A stretch of 64,000 bases of DNA, taken from the NCBI GenBank assembly GCA_015680685.1, contig MNCI01015802.1, positions 315,452-379,451 of the forward strand, in the 5' to 3' direction. The notes under the pieces are model-generated. The model saw nothing but the letters and a program-made list of their open reading frames with translations. It was not told the DNA's origin and made no database searches. Below are positions 35,198-46,640 of the stretch, piece by piece. Position 1 is the first letter of the stretch. Every line of letters starts with the position of its first letter. The translations under genes and the position numbers were made by a program. Source of the stretch: Gnetum montanum. Its lineage: Eukaryota > Streptophyta > Gnetopsida > Gnetales > Gnetaceae.

Positions 35198-38100
35198 TTA
35201 TACAATTAATCCTTTAATGATTTGATAACATAGGATGAAATTCTCATTGTTTGAACTATAGCATGCTTATTCCTTTACACTTTATTAGAAATTTCAACAA
35301 AAATATGTACATGGAAAATGGTAAAACTATAAAAATAATGATAAATAAGTAAGAATAGAAAAATGTATAAAGAATTTGCAAGATATTAAAGAATAAAAAA
35401 TGATATGTGCAAAATATAAAAGAATAGAAAACATATTAAAGAATGTAGAAAATGGTAAAATTTTGAAAATTATAATAAAAATAACATTCCCACGACTATT
35501 GTCTAAAGTGAAAATTTTGAAAATTGAATGGGAAGTAAGTGCTCTAACGTTTAAGGTAGAATCTTTGGAGGAAGGAAAGTCATGGAATGGTTTGAATTGT
35601 TGAATATTGACAAGGATTATGTAATATCCATATTAATTATCTATAATATAACCTATAAATAACTAATAGAGATGCTATAAAACCCCAGTGATCTAGATTT
35701 AACCTTGATTTATTAATTCAAAAGGTAGCGATAAAATATATAAAATTTATTCACTAGGAGCATAAAGGTAGTAAAGCATTATAGCATAGCAAAACTTTAT
35801 GAACCTTGCATATATAATTAAATAATATTTATTTAATGAAAATTCAAATTTTTCATAGCCACAAAAAGATAAATGTTGAAAATTTTCACTAGGTGCATCT
35901 TAAAATACTAAGTAAAATAACAATCCTAACAACACGTTCAAATTTAGAAATAAAGTTATTCACGTTCAAATTTTATTAGATTAAATAATAAAATATTAAT
36001 ATCTAATAAATAATATTAAATAATATGAATAATATCTAATTAATATCTTAAATAATATTAAATAATATGAATAGCCTACATTGAAATGAAAAATGTTCCT
36101 TACCATCTCACGCTCATAATGGCATAGATGGCAAATTCATATCTATCATATCTTACTATGTATTCACAAAAATAGGTACATGGCTAAGTAGCCTAAAAGT
36201 GTACATGGTTTCTATTTCACAAAATACAAAATACAAATTATTTTTTAAGTTGAGAGGGTCCATCTTATACAGAATTGATCCATCCTTTGTCCTATGTCTT
36301 GCTTGAGATGATTCCCTAACTACTTTGGGCTCTCTACATTCAAATGCAAGAGGAGTCAAAACCCCTCAAATAAGAAAGGTTATTCTATTTTCTCTTAATG
36401 CAGCATAAAGATTTTGGGCCAAAAGTCTTAGGTTCTAGGCTAAACAAGGTCTCCAATAAAATATTCAAAAAAAATTTCAAGTCTAGAAATATCACAATTT
36501 TTCCAAAACTTATTTCAAAGTTCAAAAGGGCTACAAAATATCTCTAAAAGCCAAAGGAAATCCAAAAATCCAAATAAATCCAAAAGAATGTATATTTTAT
36601 CATCGGATTATTTTTTTAATTATTTTTAATGTCCAAAAATAGCAAAAATACAAAGAATATATATTTTAACCAAGCATCTCCAAAGGCTAGGTCTTGGTTA
36701 CCCTCAATGCCAAAGGGACTTACCAACAACTCTTAGAATAACCTCACTACTATTATCAAATTAGCCTTGTGACCCCAAACAAGTCACTCATGGCTAAGTC
36801 TTGGCAATAGTCTCACTACTAACGTCCTCAATGGCCGAAGCACATGTATCATCAGAAGGCTAGATCTTGATTATGCTTTACCACAACTTCACTACACTTA
36901 ACTACTCATTGCCATGGTCTCAACTAAATCTATAGCCTCACATGAACTTACGAATCAAAATCCAAGGTAGGAAATCCATCCAACAACCCTTATTCGAGTG
37001 GGATGGGTCTCACTAAAGAACACACCACTATTGCATGCAAACAAGGGCATTTAAAAGATTCGCGACTTCCACTACCAACTAAGCACAAATGGTCATGTAA
37101 ATATTATTATTTTATTTCAAAAATTCTAAAAGATTTTCAAAATATCCAAAATCCACAAAAGCTCAAATTTTACAAAATTGTTGCCTCAAAAATATTCTTA
37201 TTTTATTCCAAAATCCAACTGATTTCCAAAATAGCGAAATCCAAGCTAGCCAAAATTCCACAAAACTCTTGCAAAGTCATGCTTATGTTATGGATAGTAC
37301 CAAAATATTCATAAAATATCCAAAGGGCAAGTTGGGCAAGATTCCCACAATTCCAAAAATTTACCGAAAGATAAAAAAGGGGCCAAACATAATTAAAATA
37401 CCAAAAATGACAAAAATTTGGCAAAATCTAGGCATAATAATCAAAATCACAAAAGAATAGCGAAGAAGAGAGATAGAAAATTCATAGCAATATGGGACAA
37501 CGATGTGAAAAGAAAATAAAATAAATTTCCTTGTGCAGCGAGAGAATTTTCCTAGTGTCTTTCTTTTCTTCATAACATTGCCAAATTGTCTTTGCTATGC
37601 TTTACTTTTTGTACCTGAAACCCTTTTACAAACTATGTTAAGAGATATCTAAGGCTACTGCCTATTATAGGGAGAGAAACAAAGTACTGCCTATTTATAG
37701 GGAGAGAAACAAAGGAAATCAAGGTCTAATCATGTTAAGAGATATCTAAGGGTACTACCTATTTATAGGCAGAGAAACAAAGGAAATCAAGGTCTGAAGA
37801 AGAAAGGCCAAAAACCGTCTTAACGGGAAAATGTAGCAAAACATGTTTCATAAAAACTAGTGGTGGATAACTAACGTCAAAAAATGGTGGAGGAAAAAGG
37901 CAGGGCGGGCGGTGCGCATGACAGTGAATAAGCATTATGTATGATATATGTATTATGCATACATGTTACGCATGTTATGCATAAGCATTAACCAACGTGC
38001 TTTTGAAATGGCAACGTTAACTTATAAAATTTCATTTTTATTTTTAATTTTTATTATTGTTATTTTTAAAACATAAATACTTTCTATAAGTTCTTTTTAT

Positions 38101-38750
38101 TAATTTCTCTTTTCTTTAATACTCCTTACACATCAATGTCCATAACATATACACTAGGACACTAAATTAAATTTCATTTGAATCTATGGAATTTTCATGA
38201 AGCACTTTACTAAATTGTACACCAAAATTTCATCTAAGTATAACTTTTCATGGTCACCCAATTTCAATGCTGAAACTTTTACAATATTTTAGCAAAATAG
38301 AAAATATGATATCTTGGAAACTGTAACTTTAATTTTAGTGAACAAGGCTCAAAATCTATGTTTTCGAACATTTCAGACAAATTGGTAAGGTCAAATTTTG
38401 GGTTAGACATCATCTTAAGGTACTTCCTTAACAAAGCTAATTTGTGCAATAGTAAATTAAAATTAAAAATGAACTCTAAATCTTAGTTAAATGACAAAAA
38501 GTAACAAGGAACATGATTTGGGTTGGGAGAGGGTTCATAATTGCTCCATGAACAAAGTATTATATGATCACATGTACATCACAAAATATAAAAATGCATA
38601 ATTGATTGTGGATAATAAAGATTGAATATAAATAATTGAATGTGCATAAAGAATAAAATATGCATAATCAAGTACTTGCAAAGGCATGATAATTGATATA
38701 AAGAAAAAATTCTTAGGGTAATTGGATCTCAACATTTAATTGTAAAATAT
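35198..38750. other. AT-rich stretch of unknown origin
   Basis: No gene is recognised. It holds A-rich DNA (35280-35500), short AATATTAAAT repeats (35960-36075), CCAAAAATC-rich sequence (36400-37460), a triplicated TATA-bearing repeat (37634-37796) and ATGCAT-type palindromes (37930-37990). It separates the Helitron region from the truncated E4 integrase. A long, old minus-strand LTR is one possibility. Confidence 0.5.
37634..37796 (-). promoter_or_regulatory. Triplicated repeat with CCTATAAATAGG TATA boxes
   Basis: Three imperfect copies of a unit containing TTAAGAGATATCTAAGG, CTACTGCCTATTTATAGG and GAGAAACAAAG. The second copy is shorter. On the minus strand each holds CTATAAATAGGCAG or a close variant, so two or three TATA boxes lie in a row. 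GATATC occurs next to them here too. Confidence 0.45.
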
Positions 38751-38754
38751 TCAA

Positions 38755-39707
38755 AAGATCTATGACTAGGCTCCAATAGTAGTAAAATATTCATGTAATC
38801 TCTCTATTAGTTACTACAACTTGACCATTTTCTTGGGGGTGATAAGGTATAATTATTTTATGATTAATCCCAACTTGTTACATTAACTTCTTGAATGTAG
38901 CTCCAATGAAATGAGTTCCATTGTCTAATATTAATATCCATGATACTCCAAATTTGTTCACCACATGTTGTTGAAAGAATTTTGCAACTGTTGTGATTGT
39001 GTAGTCTTTAACAGCATTACTTCTATCCACATACTACAGTAATCAACAGTCACTATAATACAGGACTTCCCATTTGGCATTGGTATGATGGATCTAATAA
39101 AGTCAATTTCCTAAATATCAAATGGTTTTAATAGTTGTATCCACTATTGTGGTCCTTCATTTTTGGTTGTCAGTCCTCCATCCCTCTGGCATCTTTTGCG
39201 AGATTGTGCAAATTGATGTACATCCCTTAATATGCTAGGTCAAAAGTAACCTACCATCATCAATTTTAGTGTGGTTTATCATCCTACGTAAGGACCACCA
39301 CATGGTCCTTCATGTGCATCTTGCAGAACTCTTTGTTGATTCTCTTTTGGGACATACCATTGTATTAAGCTATCTACACATATCTTATAAATATTTCTCT
39401 TTATTTCCATGGAGCATTTTACTTTCTAAAGAAATTATTCTTCTTACTTTTAATCCCATTTAGCATGAAGTTCTTGTGTAATTAGACGTGTCATGTAATT
39501 AGTAATTCATGACTTTGCTGTTGAATCTACAACCATTGTTGTCTTTGTGAATAAATTTTTATCAAGAAATTGGTCTAATAATGGTTCTTCATTTTCCATA
39601 TTAATCTTGACAAGTGATCAACTATAACATTCCTGATTCCTTTCTTGTTAATCATTGTATTTTCAAATCCTTGTAATATGACAAGTCATTCTATCACTAT
39701 TGGACTT
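38755..39707 (-). pseudogene. E4 integrase and RNase H, left part
   Basis: The minus strand encodes LILDNGTHF (second catalytic Asp kept, near 38910-38940), a PYHPQ block and VTNREIT up to about 38765, where similarity ends. Rightwards it continues into the RNase H-integrase linker and is interrupted at 39707 by E3. The frame resumes at 46641. Confidence 0.75.
39703..39707 (+). repeat. Target-site duplication GACTT (left)
   Basis: GACTT directly left of the E3 LTR is repeated at 46636-46640 directly right of E3. Five bases is the usual Ty3/gypsy length. Confidence 0.9.
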
Positions 39708-40499
39708 TGATGAGTGGTGAGGTACCCCTACACTCAACCATATGAATACGAGCATTTCACGCGCGATCTGGTCGAACTCCAAGGACTAAGTGCTTACGCG
39801 CCTTAATGGAACACTTAAGGTTAATCAATCGTTGTCTTCCCAAACTTACTTGTATTGTCATGGTTGTATGGTTAAGTAAGCTTGAGGTATATGATTTTTA
39901 TATCTTTTATCTTTTTAGTGTCTTATGCTAATAGGGTAAAGTGAAGAGGACTAAGTGACTAACTTTCATTAACTATTCACTAACTAAGTTTAATTGTTCC
40001 TAAAACCAATATCCGTTCCCACTTGCCGCACACATCCTGAACCAGTGCAACACTGCTGGGATTAACAAACACTAATCGTTACTGGGTTACCAAGGACTAC
40101 ACACATGCTCGAAGCGATCGTACTGAATGTACTTAACTAGGAGAGTCAAGGATTGAGAGAGAGATTAATTAACTAAGAAAGCATTTAAACATTCAACAAT
40201 AATTAATTACTATTTAGCTTAGTCCATATGCTGCAAGGTTTATCATAAAGTTTGTCTTTATTACTATACACAAATATGTGCTCAAGTACAATTTGTTCGA
40301 ATAAAGATCTATTCACTTTAAGACTCCTACTACGGGCACATGGAAATTATTCTAACTCTAGAATGGTAAAACTGCAAGAGTTTAGCTAAGGGTCTAAGTC
40401 TAACTCTAAAACAAGGGAAGCCGCCTCTTATTTATAGATAATAAGATGGAACACGTTATTGCATACATGATATCACGTACGCAATATTGCAACTCATCA
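39708..40499 (-). repeat. E3 3' LTR
   Basis: TGATGAG to CTCATCA, 792 bp. On the minus strand: the palindromic module (40451-40492), TATA (40429-40437) and AATAAA (40257-40262). Confidence 0.9.
40429..40492 (-). promoter_or_regulatory. E3 3' LTR promoter module
   Basis: On the minus strand ATATTGCGTACGTGATATCA and a further degraded copy are followed by CTATAAATA. It is the same 14-bp repeat type as in E1 and E2. Confidence 0.6.
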
Positions 40500-40516
40500 T
40501 ACCCCCATGATTGAAT
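40500..40516 (-). other. E3 polypurine tract
   Basis: On the minus strand ATTCAATCATGGGGGTA directly precedes the 3' LTR. It is the best-preserved copy of the family tract. Confidence 0.75.
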
Positions 40517-42960
40517 GAAAACTCGTCCTCGAGTTCCTTATAAAATATTGGGAAGGTATGGGATTATTGACTTGAATGACACTAATAGTGAATGGGATGA
40601 CGTGTGAATGGATCATCATTACAATACATGGCAAGATTAGTGTTCATGACCACAGGAGTGAACACTATACACATTTGACATCAAGCCTTATTTGGCAGTT
40701 GAGAGAGAAGAGAGAGAGAAGAAAAAGAAGATGTGTTGCTACTGATGCCAAAATTGTGCCTTCCATTGTCCATCCATAACCAAGCCATTGATCTTGTTCC
40801 TTGCATACAATTCCAGCACTAGTCCATCCTAAGTGTTTCCTCCAACACCGGTCCATTGTTGTATGATTGCCATCAGCACATACAACATAATCTCATATTA
40901 GCAAGGATAAATAAATCACAATGTAATTAATACCTTGCCTCGGTGTACGGTTTATTGGCTGTGTGATATGGCTAATACGGATTCTGGAGATATAACACTG
41001 GTGACTACTGAACGTGTAAGGTGTAGAGGTTAGGAGAAAATTGAAAAAATTGGACCAGGACCCCTATGACTAAGAGTGATCCTCTAGTCGTGATAGAATT
41101 GAAAAATATAAGGAATAAGAAATATGGAGAAAAAGAAACAATGACAACGTTGATAAAATGGATGTCAGAGGTGGAAATGAACAAAATAAATATTGATTGC
41201 AACAATGTTTAAGGAAAAAGAAGTTAACTAATGCACCAATTAGGAATGCTAGTGGGTCCTCCCCAAAGCAGGCTCATGCCCTTAATTCCCTAACAATCCC
41301 ACATTCAAAGAGTCCGTAGGCTCTAGAAATGTCAATTGGAAGCAAGAGTTAAAATCTTAACCACAAGAACTTACCAAAAATGAAATAATGTATCAACCAA
41401 AATATAGACTACTAATACAACTGGCAATGAGGTGGAACCTGGAGAAAGAATGGTGAGGAGAAGAGAATGGAATGGAGTCCAAGAACAAGGTGGTGTACAG
41501 CCCCTTATGTAGTTATGGTTAATGTAACTTAATAGATCTCATTCCAAATCCAGCCTCAAACAATCCACATTCAGTGACTTCGCATTAATACACTTGGCCA
41601 ATCCATCCACTTGAAGTAGTAAGAATGCTTCCACCAAAGAGACATCACCATTCCGAGGAACGAGAAAGGAGAAAGTAGGAAGCGAGAAAGGGTCTTAGTT
41701 AGAGAGAACATGTTTGTTTAGTTTCATAACTAGTGCTTGTAGCCCAGATGATTATTTCGTCTAAGGTGTGTGCTTTGAATTCTCACTGTTTTCTGTTTTT
41801 TTTTTTTTTTTGCGTGAGAACCACACCATGCAAAGACTTATTATTTTTATTAGCTCAACTTCCTGATAATGGAGCAACATCGGAATGGTAAGGAAAACTC
41901 AAGAAGAAAACATCTACAAGAGGATGGCCAGCACAAATGTATCAAATCCCCTTGAAGTCACACCCTTTTCAGACCTTGAGTCCTTAGTTTGAGAACTACT
42001 CAGTCACCAATTCGTTGATAGTTCTATTATTAAGAAAGGGACTGTACATTTCCCAGCCAAGAGAGACCATAGAAATTTATGAATGCATGGATGACGTGGA
42101 CTAATTGCTTATTATATCAAAAGAACCATACCTTAGTGTCAACATTATAACTCAAAGGTAAAAACCAAACATTAACAATAAATGGAATATAGTTCATACC
42201 ACCATCAAGAGCACTTATTAGGTGATGAACCTAATAAAATAAATAAACACACAAAGAAATGAAAGGGTATAAACGATGTTGCAAAACAAAAACAGGAGAA
42301 GTTAAAGAAATTTGTAAAACAAAAATGTGTAAAACAAAAACTTAAAAACAAAAATGTGTAAAACAAAAACAAGAGAAGTTAAAGAAATTTGTAAAATAAA
42401 AATGTGTAAAATAAAAACTTAAAAACACAAATGTGTAAAACAAAAACTTAAAAAGGAACTGAGGGCCTCAAATGATCAGCAGAGGTGGCCATCTCCCCCA
42501 TGACTGAGTTGGAATGGGGAGATTCGAAATAATGAGCAGGGTTGTCCTTTCTCCGAGGTATTATGTGCATTGACTATTCTAGATTCATGGTAAGGTATGG
42601 TCTGTTGCACATTGACTAGCAATCCCTTATCAGGATGCTTGTTTGAGTTTTTTAGAAGTTTCCAACTTCTCCCAATTGATGTTTTCAGGTTAAGGTTTGG
42701 AAGTTGGCAAAGCTCTTACTCTAGTGTATCTATGCTTTTGACGTGAGCGCAAGTTGTTCCCTCAGTTAGTTCCATGCACGTTGGTGAGTTGCTCTATTAA
42801 TCAGCTATCAACCACTGGGTGTCTTCTTGTCATGTGGTTGCTACATACAAGCACTTTTGTATGTTAATTTCTTGTGCACACTAGTTGCATGCAGGCAATG
42901 CTGAACATTCCTGCACACAGTCACACCTTGTATCACTGTATGTGATGCATGGAACCTTCT
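40517..42960 (-). other. E3 remnant of ORF2 end, spacer and pol linker
   Basis: No intact gene. The stretch keeps the shared spacer block near 41230-41330, the T-run at 41790-41812, an A-rich tandem repeat (42280-42452) and the CATGGGGGAGATGG tract near 42490 (minus strand). The join that removed RT to integrase is at about 42640. Confidence 0.6.
42280..42452. repeat. A-rich tandem repeat, about 80-bp period
   Basis: Two copies of a unit beginning GAGAAGTTAAAGAAATTTGT (42294 and about 42373). Each contains further AAATGTGTAAAACAAAAAC sub-repeats. Confidence 0.7.
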
Positions 42961-43045
42961 TCTTTTTGATCTTCCCAAAAGTGTTTTCCTTCGATATTTC
43001 CAGGAAAAGATCACGGATTCCTAGGCATGCATTTATGATACTTAG

Positions 43046-43582
43046 TCATGCCCTTCCCATGATTATTGGGAAGTCCCCTTTATCATTGTTTACTTGTATC
43101 ACTAGGAAATCACCTGGGTATGACCACCCACACATAGTGGTAATGATGTCCTCCACCAGTCCCAAAAGAACAGTGATGGACTGGTTAGCCAACTCTAGGT
43201 GAATATTACTCTTCCTTAATGGAGGCAAGTTCCAAGCTTTGTACATATCTTGTGATATTAAGTTGACTCCGAAACCTGAGTCCAGAAGAGCTTTACATGG
43301 TTCATTCCTAGCAACTTGAAGATAGATGAGAGGGCTTTTGGGGTTAGAGAATTTCCTAGGAAGGTGGCCCTCCTTAATCCAGTCAGTAACAGCATGTGTT
43401 AACATAACTGTATGCGTTGAGCTTAGTGTTTGGTTTGAAGGGAGCTCTGAAGCCTTATTTGATGGAGAGGCATTCAGAGGTTCAACCACTTGTGGTTGTG
43501 GGGGCTTGGTTGGACTGTTGGATCTGAAGAAAGGTCTTCTCTTCATATAGTTGTTAGAACCAGTAGTGGGTTGAAGATTCAT
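43046..43582 (-). pseudogene. E3 aspartic protease and gag-protease linker
   Basis: 178 codons are open without a stop. The active site LLDSGFGVNLISQDMYKAW is at about 43240-43295, with Asp-Ser-Gly intact. A flap-side strand region ILVIQVNN-like and the C-terminal IIMGRA follow (43046-43110), where IIMGRA replaces the usual I-I/L-G-R-x motif. The N-terminal linker is Pro/Ser-rich. It is read continuously from the gag tail, so a Gag-Pro fusion without a frameshift is likely in the ancestor. It is the only protease in the window that looks chemically complete. Confidence 0.85.
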
Positions 43583-45912
43583 AGCCCTCGTAGCATTGCG
43601 TTACTGTGGTTGAGTGGGGAGTTCCCCTTGCATTGTTGGAGTGGGTGGTAGTGGAGCTATCGGCGTGAGAGCTACGGATGGATTTGGAGGATGGTATATC
43701 TGTGGGTTGTCTCCCCTAGGAGAAGGAGTCGTATAGTACTCTTGAGCTTGGTAATGACGTTGTGGTGTCACGTGACCAATAGAGTCATGTGGAGAGATTG
43801 GCTACTGCACGTAGTAGCCATATGGATCCGGTTACTGGTCGGGGTATTGTAGTGGTGGCATCCCCCATGACTGTGGGTATTGCCACTGTTGGTGTTGCTC
43901 AATAGGTTGTGGTGGAGTTTCACTTGGATAATACATTGAAGATCGGTGGAGCTGCCTTCGATTACCTTGGGGATAAGGTAACCGTCGAGGTGCTTGCCAT
44001 TTGTTAAGTCGTGGGTTGAGTGCATACACCCCAGACTCTTATAGATGTGAGATCACTGGGCAACATCCCTTAGGATGGTCATATTGGCATATCTCACATC
44101 CACCATCATTGTCTGTGTCTAAATCCACAACCTCTTCGATGATGGCTAATTTACCCTTACCTTTGTTACGTGCATTGTCCACTTCTCTCTTTTTCTTTTT
44201 TTCATAGTCACTACCTCGCTCCCTAGACTCCTCTACGATTTTAAGAACAGTTTCAAACCTACTATCTAGGGAGTCCCACATTTGGTCTACCTTTGCCAAT
44301 ATCTCTATTGTTAATTTTTGGAGTGGCAAGGTTTTCCTATTCACCATCTCTTTGAGTGGTAACTCTTCCTCCTCCTCACAGAATCTCACTCCCCTTTTTT
44401 GGAGGGAAGGATCTCGATTGTACTCTTCCGCATTTTCTCTCTTATGTAGCTCCCCTTCTTCCTTGGCTACTTACTCTAGCAATCTATGAACCTAATGAGA
44501 CCTAAGCTCTAATAATCTTCCTTGGGCATACGTTCCAAGGATTCTCCTTGTTTCATGCCTAAGTCCATCTACGATATGGCGTAGTTGATCCCACTGCGAA
44601 TAACCATGGCCCGGGCAATAATGTAAAAGTGCATAATAATAGCCCATGGTGGCATCCAAGGATTCATGATTTCCCTACTTCCATCCTGGGATTTTCTTTT
44701 GTAGGTTAGATACTCAGGAGTACATTTGGTACTTGTCATTAAACAATTCTAACATTCTACTCCACCTCCGAATGGATTCCGATTCTAAGAACCGGTACCA
44801 GTTTCCCGCTTCTTTCACTAGTGTCCTTGGGAACAACTTTAGTTTTTGCCATTCGTTTTCTATGTTCTGCAAGGCACATGCATTGTGGAATGCTTGTAGG
44901 TAATTTTGAGGATTAGCATTGTATCCCTCCTCAAATCGTGGGACCTACTATCTTTTTGATGCCTTGTGGGAACTCTTATAGCCTCCATTATGTCTAACAT
45001 GCTTCTAGTTGCGAGTAGGGGTTCTTCGTGGTCATCTTGTTCATAGTGTCTATGGTGTCTACGTGGTTCCCTACTCTCCCTTCTTCCATGCCTTGATTCC
45101 TTCGAGTGCCCTTATTCTCATTCTTGACTATTTCGTCGGTGTTTTTCACTTTGTTTACCTTTACCCTCACGGTTAGTTTCCTTATGATTGCGGCCAGATA
45201 TGGAAGGAGAGGGTGAATGTGATGATGAAGGTGAAGAAGAAGGAGAACCATCACCATGATGGTGTTTTCTACCTTCTCTTCTGTTATCCTGGCCACGATC
45301 GTGATCACGATCAGAATGTCTACTCTTATCGTGTGTTTGTGTTCCCTCGTTGAACACTTCATGTTCGTGGGGATCAAAACCAAGGTTGTGAACTATGGAG
45401 TGGAGGTTCTGATACACCGCCTCCTGACCATTATTAGGAGGGGGAACACCATTTGGTGGGGAACCTGTTGAAGTAGGTTCACCACCCTCAATTTCACTCA
45501 AGACATGCGGAGCGTTATGGGGCCATTTACCCTTCGAGGATGTATGATATCTCTCCTGTTGCAAGTCCCTTTGACATTGCACTTCTGTGGGATGGTAGTC
45601 CCTTGTGTCATGATCACATGCAACATATTCTACATATAAAGATGACATGCTTATTCGTGAGAGAGCACAAAGGAGCATGTTGGGGACTAATCAGTTTGGA
45701 GGCAACACTATGTTACATTTCAAGTCTCTCCAAGGTAGTTGTTCATCTTGATGGAGAATAAAGGTAAAGTCAGGTACATACTCATTGTGATGAATATATA
45801 CCCTACGGAACTAATGAGGAACTGACGGATCTTGGTTACGTGTGTTATGTCACCGACTGTCTCTTATGTTAGTCCTAGGCGGTGAAGTGTTCTTGTGCGA
45901 AGAAGAAGACAT
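43583..45912 (-). pseudogene. E3 gag
   Basis: The ATG is at 45912 (minus strand), followed by a Ser/His-rich start. A conserved EYVPDFTFILHQDEQL block (about 45740-45790), an acidic/basic Ser-rich region (45118-45500), and the gag core with WQKLKLFPRTL and SHGYSQW-like sequence (44400-44990) follow in order. The zinc knuckle CEICQYDHPKGCC (CX2CX3HX4C) is at about 44055-44100. The tail is Pro/Gln/Tyr-rich. About ten stops interrupt it. The knuckle spacing is the same as in E1, and a similar spacing is seen in E5. Confidence 0.8.
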
Positions 45913-46038
45913 TTTCATCTTGTTCGATGTGTGATTTACCATTGTCTTATCTTTTCTTCATTAACCCTAAGGGTTCGTTCTAGCTTTCCAATGATATGGA
46001 TGATTTCCTATGTTCTACGTAGCACACAAACAACTAAG

Positions 46039-46057
46039 TCCTTGGCAACGGTGCTAA
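46039..46057 (-). other. E3 primer-binding site (tRNA-Asp-like)
   Basis: The minus strand reads TTAGCACCGTTGCCAAGGA next to the LTR. Against TGGCGCCGTTGCCGGGGA the differences are G-to-A. Confidence 0.75.
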
Positions 46058-46635
46058 TGATGAGTGGTGAGGTACCCCTACACTCAACCATACGAATACG
46101 AGCATTTCGCACGTGATCTGGTCGAACTCCAAGGACTAAATGCTTACATGCCTTAATGGAACACTTAAGGTTAATCAATCGTTGTCTTCCCAAACTTACT
46201 TGTATTGTCATGGTTGTATGGTTAAGTAAGCTTGAGGTATATGATTTTTATATCTTTTATCTTTTTAATGTCTTNAGTGTACTTAACTAGGAGAGTCAAG
46301 GGTTGAGAGAGAGATTAATTAACTAAGAAAGCATTTAAACATTTAATAATAATTAATTACTATTTAGCTTAGTCCATATGCTGCAAGGTTTATCATAAAG
46401 TTCGTCTTTATTGCCGTACACAAATATGTGCTCAGGTATAATTTGTTCGAATAAAGATCCATTCACTTTAAGACTCCTACTGCGGGCACATGGAAATTAT
46501 TCTAACTCTGGAATGGTAAAACTGCAAGAGTTTAGCTAAGGGTCTAAGTCTAACTCTAAAACAAGGGAATCTGCCTCTTATTTATAGATAATAAGATGGG
46601 ACGTGATATCGTGTACACGATATCACGACTCATCA
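46058..46635 (-). repeat. E3 5' LTR (assembled short)
   Basis: TGATGAG to CTCATCA, 578 bp including one N at 46275. About 210 bp that are present in the other LTR (about 39920-40125) are absent exactly at the N, which points to a collapsed assembly join and not to a biological deletion. Confidence 0.9.
46579..46627 (-). promoter_or_regulatory. E3 5' LTR promoter module with 26-bp palindrome
   Basis: 46602-46627 is a perfect 26-bp palindrome with the core GATATCGTGTACACGATATC. The TATA box (minus CTATAAATA) lies at 46579-46587. It is the cleanest example of the module in the window. Confidence 0.7.
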
Positions 46636-46640
46636 GACTT
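46636..46640 (+). repeat. Target-site duplication GACTT (right)
   Basis: Partner of 39703-39707. Confidence 0.9.

Larger units (their letters stand above)
39708..46635 (-). mobile_element. E3: gag-protease Ty3/gypsy element nested in E4
   Basis: Both LTRs, the polypurine tract, the PBS and the GACTT target duplication are visible. Gag and protease are the best preserved of the window. RT, RNase H and integrase are missing: the protease-RT linker joins integrase-end/spacer sequence at about 42640. ORF2 is almost absent. With a pol-less body the element would depend on enzymes from another copy. Confidence 0.9.

Noticed and set aside
37003-37573. Several overlapping frames on both strands
   Set aside because: Low-complexity Lys/Ile/Phe-rich translations of CCAAAA-type DNA, with no family resemblance.
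45256-45471. Plus-strand frames opposite E3 gag
   Set aside because: Antisense to the charged gag region, with no supporting family signal.
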